Source: Heliomarina baculiformis
GTDB taxonomy: Bacteria > Pseudomonadota > Alphaproteobacteria > Rhodobacterales > Rhodobacteraceae
DNA: 64,000 bases
Assembly: GCF_019966545.1 (NCBI RefSeq)
Contig: NZ_JAIMIC010000001.1
Span: 248,001-312,000, forward strand
Reading direction: 5' to 3'
Positions within the stretch are counted from its first letter, which is position 1; every line of letters begins with the position of its first letter. This document shows, in pieces, positions 58,489 to 64,000 of this stretch. The translations under genes were made by a program, and so were the position numbers. The notes beneath the pieces were generated by a model. The model saw only the letters and a program-made list of their open reading frames with translations, was not told the DNA's origin and ran no database searches.

Positions 58489-59181
58489 CTATGTCGTTGC
58501 TTGATCAGCATCCCCGTTGCGTCCGATCAAATTTCCTACCACGTCGGCAAGGTCGGCAAAGTCGTGGAGCAGCGCTTCGGGTTCCAGCGCAGCCATGTCA
58601 TCGCCCGCCGGACCAAAGGTCACGAGAACCGAGGGGACCCCGGCGGCGCGCGCCGTATTCCGGTCCGTGTCGCTATCTCCGATCAGAACGCAAAGTGCCG
58701 GATCGCCCCCTGCCCGCCGTGCCGCTTCGCGCAGGGGCTCCGGATCGGGTTTGCGCACCGGCAGCGTGTCGGCACCGACCATCGAGGCGAATACATCACG
58801 CACACCTAAACTCTGCAACAGCTTCTCAGCCAGAGCTTCGGGCTTGTTCGTACAGATGCCGACCCCATACCCAAGTCTGCGCAGAGTTTCGACTGCATCC
58901 ATCGCACCGGGATAAAGGGTTGTGTGGCTGGCGATGTCCTGATCATAGGCTTCCAGCAGGATCGGGTAATACTGATCGACCGTAGCCGCATCGAAAAGTG
59001 TAAGCCGGTCCAGCCCTTCGCTCAGCATACGGCGGCCGCCCCGCAAGGCAATCGCGGCATCCTTGACCGGATCAAGTATGTCTCCCAGCCCCATTTCGCG
59101 AAAACAATAATTGGCCGAGGCGATCAAATCGCGCGACGTATCGGCAAGCGTTCCATCAAGGTCGAAAATGACCGTCCGCAT
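58489..59181 (-). CDS. gph: Phosphoglycolate phosphatase, HAD family
   Basis: A 230-residue HAD phosphatase with the nucleophile motif FDLDGTLAD (D7 nucleophile, D9) and later GDSDTDRNTA. The cap-domain pattern fits phosphoglycolate phosphatase, which removes a product of oxidative DNA damage and photorespiration, though other phosphatases of this class remain possible. AAGGGGAT precedes the start. It is divergent from glmU. Confidence 0.88.
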   Translation of the reverse strand: MRTVIFDLDGTLADTSRDLIASANYCFREMGLGDILDPVKDAAIALRGGRRMLSEGLDRLTLFDAATVDQYYPILLEAYDQDIASHTTLYPGAMDAVETLRRLGYGVGICTNKPEALAEKLLQSLGVRDVFASMVGADTLPVRKPDPEPLREAARRAGGDPALCVLIGDSDTDRNTARAAGVPSVLVTFGPAGDDMAALEPEALLHDFADLADVVGNLIGRNGDADQATT

Positions 59182-59314
59182 GAAATCCCCTTCTGTCGGC
59201 GTGAATCCGCCTCTCCCTGTTGCAACGTGCAACCTAGATTGATCCCGGCGCGGCTTGCGCCGCGCTAATCAGCGGATAAAACGGTCGGAATCGAAATACA
59301 AAGAGAAAACACCC

Positions 59315-60667
59315 ATGGACACCGCACTTGTCATCCTGGCCGCCGGAAAAGGGACGCGGATGAACTCAGACTTGCCAAAAGTGCTGCATCCGATTGCACA
59401 GGCCCCGATGCTGGCCCATGCGATGCGCGCAGGGGCGGCGATTGACCCGGCGCGGACAGTCATCGTGGCGGGCCATGGCGCGGATCAGGTCCGCGCGGCG
59501 GTGGAAGAGATCGACGAAGAGGCGGTTGTGGTACTTCAGCATGAGCAGAATGGCACCGCACACGCGGTGGACCAGGCGCGCGACGCGCTGGCCGGGTTTT
59601 CCGGCGATATCATGGTTCTTTACGGCGATACGCCGTTCATCACGGCCCAGACGCTAGGCGCCATGACAGAGGCGCGCGAACATCATGACCTCGTCGTTCT
59701 GGGCTTTGACACCGCTGATATTACGGCCCGATACGGCAGGCTTATCCTCGATGATGAAACGCTCCTGAGGATCGTTGAATATAAGGATGCCACGGATCAA
59801 GAGCGCGCCATAAGCCTTTGCAATAGCGGCCTATTGGTTTGCAATTCGGATACCCTTTTCGAGCTGATCGCCGAAGTCGGCAATGAAAATGCCTCGGGAG
59901 AATACTACCTGACGGATGTTGTCGAACATGCGAACGTACGGGGCTTGAGCGTTACGGCTGTCAAATGTGATGAGGCAGAAACCCTTGGTGTGAATTCCCG
60001 CGCGGATCTGGCCGCCGCCGACGCGGTTTTCCAGACGCGGGCGCGTAATGCCTTGCTCGAAGATGGGGTAACCCTGCTTGCACCTGAAACGGTCTACCTT
60101 GCTTATGACACTGTCATCGGTCGCGACAGTGTTATCGAGCCGAATGTTGTCTTTGGCCCCGACGTGACAATCGAATCCGGCGTCACGATCCGCGCTTTCT
60201 CGCACCTCGAAGGTTGCCACGTCAGCCGTGGGGCAACCATAGGCCCGTTTGCACGGCTCCGCCCCGGCGCGGAACTTGCCGAGAACACTCACATCGGCAA
60301 CTTTGTCGAAATCAAGCAGGCAAACATTGCCGAGGGCGCCAAGATCAACCATCTGAGCTATATCGGCGATGCCGATATAGGCGAGAAAACAAATATCGGC
60401 GCAGGTACGATCACCTGCAACTACGACGGCGTGATGAAGCATCGCACCGTAATCGGCGCGAACGCATTTATCGGTTCGGACACGATGCTGGTCGCACCAG
60501 TGACGCTGGGCGACGGTGCAATGACAGCGTCCGGTTCGGTCATAACAAAAGACGTCGAGGCAGAGGCAATGGCGGTCGCTCGCGCCCGTCAGGTGAATAA
60601 ACCGGGATTTGCGCGTAAATTGTTCGAAATACTAAAGGCGCGTAAAGCTCAGCAGGGAAAAGGGTAA
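59315..60667 (+). CDS. glmU: Bifunctional GlcN-1-P acetyltransferase / UDP-GlcNAc pyrophosphorylase
   Basis: Last two steps of UDP-N-acetylglucosamine synthesis, precursor of peptidoglycan and lipid A. The 450 residues comprise the uridyltransferase domain (LAAGKGTRMNSDLPKVLH at about 8-25) and a C-terminal left-handed beta-helix with repeated hexapeptides (for example INHLSYIGDADIG). glmS follows 4 bases later, so flux from fructose-6-phosphate is controlled together. ATG at 59315 is chosen over an upstream frame of 20 residues. Confidence 0.96.
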   Translation: MDTALVILAAGKGTRMNSDLPKVLHPIAQAPMLAHAMRAGAAIDPARTVIVAGHGADQVRAAVEEIDEEAVVVLQHEQNGTAHAVDQARDALAGFSGDIMVLYGDTPFITAQTLGAMTEAREHHDLVVLGFDTADITARYGRLILDDETLLRIVEYKDATDQERAISLCNSGLLVCNSDTLFELIAEVGNENASGEYYLTDVVEHANVRGLSVTAVKCDEAETLGVNSRADLAAADAVFQTRARNALLEDGVTLLAPETVYLAYDTVIGRDSVIEPNVVFGPDVTIESGVTIRAFSHLEGCHVSRGATIGPFARLRPGAELAENTHIGNFVEIKQANIAEGAKINHLSYIGDADIGEKTNIGAGTITCNYDGVMKHRTVIGANAFIGSDTMLVAPVTLGDGAMTASGSVITKDVEAEAMAVARARQVNKPGFARKLFEILKARKAQQGKG

Positions 60668-60671
60668 AAAA

Positions 60672-62495
60672 ATGTGCGGAATTGTTGGCGTTCTCGGCAA
60701 GCACGAAGCCGCCCCGATCCTCGTGGAGGCCCTGAAACGCCTTGAATATCGAGGATATGACAGTGCCGGTATCGCCACGGTGAATGACGGTGTGCTTGAC
60801 CGTCGCCGTGCTGTCGGAAAGCTCGTCAATCTGTCCGATCTTCTGGTTCACGAGCCGCTGACAGGTAAGTCCGGCATTGGTCACACCCGCTGGGCTACCC
60901 ATGGCGCGCCAACAGTTACGAACGCCCACCCCCATCAGGCTGGCAAAGTCGCGGTTGTCCATAACGGCATCATCGAGAACTTTCGCGAATTACGCAGTGA
61001 ACTGGCCGAAGCCGGGGTGAAATTCGTCACCGAAACGGACACCGAAACCGTCGCGCTACTTGCCGAGCAATATATGCGCAGCGGTGACAGTCCGACTGAT
61101 GCCGTTTTCAAAACGCTTGACCGGCTGCAGGGTGCGTTTGCGCTCGCCTTTCTGTTCGAAGGTCAGGACGATCTTATCATCGCCGCGCGCAAAGGATCCC
61201 CGCTCGCTATTGGGCATGGTGACGGAGAGATGTTCGTGGGCTCGGACGCTATCGCTCTCTCGCCATTGACCGATCGGATCACCTATCTCGAAGAAGGTGA
61301 CCGTGCCGTGGTGACCCGGAATTCGCTGCAAATCTACGACTTGAATGGCGCAGAGGTCGAACGCGACATTCAGGAAATCCAGATTGCTTCCGCCCGCATC
61401 GACAAGGCGGGGCACAAGCATTTCATGGCAAAGGAAATCTCTGAACAACCGCATGTTATCGCCGAAGCACTGGGGCACTATCTGCCCGCTGGCGGAGGAT
61501 CGGTCGAACTGCCGGACCCCAGCATCGATTTTTCCAAGATCCAGCGGATGACGATGGTCGGCTGCGGTACAGCCTATTACGCCTGCCTCACGGCAAAGTA
61601 TTGGTTCGAGCAACTCGCGCGCCTCCCCGTCGAGGTCGATATCGCCTCGGAATTCCGTTATCGCGAACCGCCGGTAACCGATGGCACGCTTGCTTTGTTT
61701 GTCAGCCAGTCCGGTGAAACCGCCGATACGCTCGCCGCGCTGCGTTACGTTTCCGGCAAGGCAGACAAAATCGTTTCGGTCGTCAACGTGCCGCAGAGTT
61801 CAATCGCGCGCGAAAGCGATCTCGTGCTGCCCATTCATGCTGGGGTGGAAATCGGCGTGGCCTCGACCAAGGCGTTCACCTGCCAGCTTACTGTTTTGTT
61901 GATGCTGGCACTGAAGGCCGCAGCAGACCGTGGGACGCTAAGCGAGGATGAACTGGCCGATCACGTGGCCGCTTTGCGCGGACTTCCCGCCGTGCTTGGC
62001 TCGGCGCTTGATGAAAGCGAAAACATCAGGCGCGCTGCGCAGCAATTGAGCGAAGCGCGTGATGTCCTGTTCCTCGGGCGCGGGCCGATGTACCCTCTTG
62101 CTTTGGAAGGCGCTCTGAAACTAAAGGAAATCAGCTACATCCACGCCGAAGCTTATGCCTCCGGAGAATTGAAACACGGCCCGATTGCGCTGATCGACAA
62201 GCATATGCCTGTCGTGGTCATGGCCCCTTGCGACGCGCTTTTCGACAAGACCGTTTCGAACATGCAGGAAGTCATGGCGCGCAAGGGACAGGTCGTGCTG
62301 ATTTCCGACGGTGACGGTATTGCCGAAGCGAGCGATGGTGTTTGGCTGTCGATCAGGATGCCGAAAATTGCACCTGCACTTGCACCAATTCTCTATGCCA
62401 TCCCGGCCCAATTGCTCGCCTATCACACGGCGGTGGCCAAAGGCACAGACGTGGACCAGCCCCGGAACCTGGCGAAATCCGTGACCGTAGAGTGA
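60672..62495 (+). CDS. glmS: Glutamine--fructose-6-phosphate aminotransferase
   Basis: First step of amino-sugar synthesis, 607 residues. The N-terminal glutaminase nucleophile is C2 in MCGIVGVLG; the C-terminal isomerase has two SIS domains (first containing FVSQSGETADT). No glmS riboswitch is seen in the short spacer; expression probably follows glmU. The following gene begins 3 bases after its stop. Confidence 0.97.
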   Translation: MCGIVGVLGKHEAAPILVEALKRLEYRGYDSAGIATVNDGVLDRRRAVGKLVNLSDLLVHEPLTGKSGIGHTRWATHGAPTVTNAHPHQAGKVAVVHNGIIENFRELRSELAEAGVKFVTETDTETVALLAEQYMRSGDSPTDAVFKTLDRLQGAFALAFLFEGQDDLIIAARKGSPLAIGHGDGEMFVGSDAIALSPLTDRITYLEEGDRAVVTRNSLQIYDLNGAEVERDIQEIQIASARIDKAGHKHFMAKEISEQPHVIAEALGHYLPAGGGSVELPDPSIDFSKIQRMTMVGCGTAYYACLTAKYWFEQLARLPVEVDIASEFRYREPPVTDGTLALFVSQSGETADTLAALRYVSGKADKIVSVVNVPQSSIARESDLVLPIHAGVEIGVASTKAFTCQLTVLLMLALKAAADRGTLSEDELADHVAALRGLPAVLGSALDESENIRRAAQQLSEARDVLFLGRGPMYPLALEGALKLKEISYIHAEAYASGELKHGPIALIDKHMPVVVMAPCDALFDKTVSNMQEVMARKGQVVLISDGDGIAEASDGVWLSIRMPKIAPALAPILYAIPAQLLAYHTAVAKGTDVDQPRNLAKSVTVE

Positions 62496-62498
62496 ACG

Positions 62499-63041
62499 AT
62501 GGCCAAGCAATTCCCTGCACTTACCGAAGATCATCGTAGATTCATCAAAGATCAGCACATGTTCTTTTCCGGTTCAGCCGGGCCGAGCGGACGAGTCAAT
62601 ATTTCGCCCAAGGGCACGGATTCATTACGCATCATGGGTAAGAACCGCATATTGTGGATGAACCTTACAGGGTCCGGCAATGAAACGGCGGGTCACCTCA
62701 AACAGGATCCGCGGAGGACGCTCATGTGGTGTTCCTTTACGGGCCGTCCCCTCATCCTTCGCTGCTATGGCACCGCAGAGACCTATCACCCAAGAGATGA
62801 AGGATGGGACAGCCGCGCCGCTGAATTTCCCGCCCACCGCAGTGCGCGACAAATCTACGACATGACCGTAGACATGGTGCAAACCTCTTGCGGTTATGCC
62901 GTGCCGTTCATGGATTTCGTACGGGACCGGGAAACCATGCAATCCTGGGTCGACGGAAAATCCGATGAAGACCTGCGCCAATACTGGCGCGACAAAAACA
63001 CCAGAACGCTGGACGGGCACGAAACCGGTATCCCGGTTTGA
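62499..63041 (+). CDS. Pyridoxamine 5'-phosphate oxidase family protein
   Basis: A 180-residue PPOX-fold protein; FFSGSAGPSGRVNISPKGTDS (residues 22-42) matches FMN-binding flavin reductase-like members of the superfamily. It is a second such protein in the window, different from the one at 56247. It follows glmS by 3 bases. Its stop abuts the convergent S4 gene stop (TGATCA across 63039-63044). Function unknown. Confidence 0.8.
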   Translation: MAKQFPALTEDHRRFIKDQHMFFSGSAGPSGRVNISPKGTDSLRIMGKNRILWMNLTGSGNETAGHLKQDPRRTLMWCSFTGRPLILRCYGTAETYHPRDEGWDSRAAEFPAHRSARQIYDMTVDMVQTSCGYAVPFMDFVRDRETMQSWVDGKSDEDLRQYWRDKNTRTLDGHETGIPV

Positions 63042-63410
63042 TCACTCACCACCCTCTTGCTTGAAAGCGTCCAGAGCGCGCCGATCTTTCTTGGTCGGCC
63101 TCTCCCCAACCCGTTCGACAGGCTTGGCTCGTTCCTCGGGTTCGGTAAGATCTTCGTAGAGTGTCTGGGCTTCGGGCGCTGGCCCGCGTCTGTTCCCAAT
63201 TGCAACTACACGAACGACCCGGACGCGCGCTCCTTGAGTAAAGGTCAGCACATCTTCGGGAGAAACCACCTGCGATGCTTTAGTAACACGCGTGCCATTC
63301 AGCCTGAGATTGCCGCTGCCGACTTCCTTCGTCGCCAGCGACCTCGTTTTGAAAAATCGGGCATACCAGAGCCACTTATCAACGCGCAGTTTTTCCGACG
63401 CGTCGCTCAT
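63042..63410 (-). CDS. S4 domain RNA-binding protein, HslR-like
   Basis: A 122-residue protein with an N-terminal S4 domain (LRVDKWLWYARFFKTRSLA, about 8-26) that binds rRNA or stalled ribosomal complexes in HslR relatives, followed by a basic tail. It starts 5 bases downstream of the helicase-related gene on the same strand and is likely co-transcribed with it. Two genes in this order recur in Rhodobacteraceae (recalled). Confidence 0.88.
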   Translation of the reverse strand: MSDASEKLRVDKWLWYARFFKTRSLATKEVGSGNLRLNGTRVTKASQVVSPEDVLTFTQGARVRVVRVVAIGNRRGPAPEAQTLYEDLTEPEERAKPVERVGERPTKKDRRALDAFKQEGGE

Positions 63411-63415
63411 GGCGA

Positions 63416-64000
63416 TTACTTCTTGTCCTTAAGCCCCATTAGAGCGGCGGCAAAAGGATTATCCGGGTCTATCTTCTTTTCGTTCTTCGGCGGACGGGCG
63501 GAGTAATTGCCACCGGACTGGGGTTTGCCTTTACCCTGCGGTTTCTTCCCGCGCGGCTTGCCTTTACCCTGCGGCGCCTTGCCTGCCCCTGCCCCTCTCG
63601 GGCCTTTGGAACGTGCGTTCTGATTGGGCGTCCGGCCCCAGGTGAAGGTAAAGTAGACTTCGGTTTCGGGACCGGCGATCTCTGCATCTGCCGCCGTTCC
63701 GGGCGCAACCTCGGTTTCTGACATCTCCGGAATTTCAGCCGGAACTTCGGGCTCTTCGGCCTTTTCCTCGGCGATCGGCGCAACGCCGTCTGCGGGAATG
63801 TCTGCGGTTTCTTCGACAATATCTGCCGGCGCCGGTGTTTCCGGTGCTTCGACGACGCCGCCAGCCGGCGCATCATCGCCGCGATCCATAACGGGCGTGT
63901 CTTCAGATACCGTTTCGTCTTCTGTTCCGGTGCCTGCGGGTGCTTCTACCGGATCCGGCATGACCTTATCAGCCGGTTTCACCTTTTCCCGCTCGCCCCG
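63416..64000 (-). CDS. Probable helicase-related protein, C-terminal tail (cut by window edge)
   Basis: Open through the last base of the window, so only the C-terminal ~194 residues are seen. They consist of an acidic Ala/Glu/Pro-rich stretch, then a Gly/Lys-rich basic stretch (GRTPNQNARSKGPRGAGAGK onward), ending DPDNPFAAALMGLKDKK. This end and the S4-domain neighbour suit the helicase-related (Suv3-like DEAD-box) protein of Rhodobacteraceae; no catalytic domain is within the window. Confidence 0.65.
   Translation of the reverse strand, partial: RGEREKVKPADKVMPDPVEAPAGTGTEDETVSEDTPVMDRGDDAPAGGVVEAPETPAPADIVEETADIPADGVAPIAEEKAEEPEVPAEIPEMSETEVAPGTAADAEIAGPETEVYFTFTWGRTPNQNARSKGPRGAGAGKAPQGKGKPRGKKPQGKGKPQSGGNYSARPPKNEKKIDPDNPFAAALMGLKDKK

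Noticed and set aside
60640-60680. glmS riboswitch upstream of glmS
   Set aside because: The spacer from glmU is only 4 bases and holds no ribozyme-like structure.
1-64000. Prophage, insertion sequence, CRISPR array or tRNA genes
   Set aside because: No transposase, integrase, phage structural gene, spaced direct repeats or cloverleaf sequence was seen by eye; short tRNA-like structures could have been missed.

Overview
The window looks like a chromosomal segment of an alphaproteobacterium of the family Rhodobacteraceae, most likely from the marine Roseobacter group. The grounds are high GC content with matching codon use, a 14-subunit complex I operon carrying the extra small genes (DUF5333, DUF5337, small lipoproteins) typical of this family, the tatABC-DUF815 order, and the family's usual surE-pcm-nlpD and rnj-coaX-birA-nuo neighbourhoods. 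No rRNA, tRNA, CRISPR array, insertion sequence or prophage was recognised. Species cannot be named from the sequence alone.

Layout. 0-7.5 kb, all plus strand: the end of a DUF1194 protein, alr, mlaE-mlaF (lipid transport ATPase and permease), a single-domain PqiA-like membrane protein, radA, cvpA and purF. 7.5-9.2 kb: a gene-poor patch with two small unrecognised membrane proteins and about 420 bases with no convincing gene. 9.2-13 kb: a PilP-like small protein, an SDR protein, then surE-pcm-nlpD. 13-16 kb, minus: a GFA-family protein and the twin-arginine translocase operon tatA-tatB-tatC with a DUF815 ATPase. 16-21 kb: a WYL-type regulator, an unpartnered iron-type ABC ATPase, an AlkD-like protein, an SDR protein with a degenerate active site, a protein resembling the N-terminal part of Hint proteins, and an orphan BrnA-like antitoxin. 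21-26.6 kb, plus: prfC, an RTX protein with 11 nonapeptide repeats, a glycosyltransferase whose start appears frameshifted, and a DEAD-box RNA helicase.

26.6-49.3 kb, minus: OsmC, then (5' to 3') a nuoA-N operon of about 19 kb followed by birA, coaX and rnj. Many junctions overlap by 1 to 10 bases. Ten genes that are not core complex I subunits sit between nuo genes. They include three lipoproteins, a secreted DUF5333 protein, a sugar-type O-methyltransferase, an AhpD-like protein and small membrane proteins. NuoE has a long C-terminal extension ending in a helix-hairpin-helix-like module.

49.5-56.1 kb, minus: a complete leucine/isovalerate degradation operon (ivd, mccB, mccA, mvaB, methylglutaconyl-CoA hydratase) with a palindromic operator-like site upstream. 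56.2-64 kb: two PPOX-fold proteins, a CreA-like protein, a DegT-type aminotransferase, a phosphoglycolate phosphatase, glmU-glmS (UDP-GlcNAc synthesis), an S4 RNA-binding protein and the C-terminal tail of a probable helicase-related protein cut by the window edge.

No wholly new system stands out. The signals most worth following are the accessory genes embedded in the complex I operon, a dispersed family of G/C-tract intergenic repeats, and the frameshift-like start of the glycosyltransferase.
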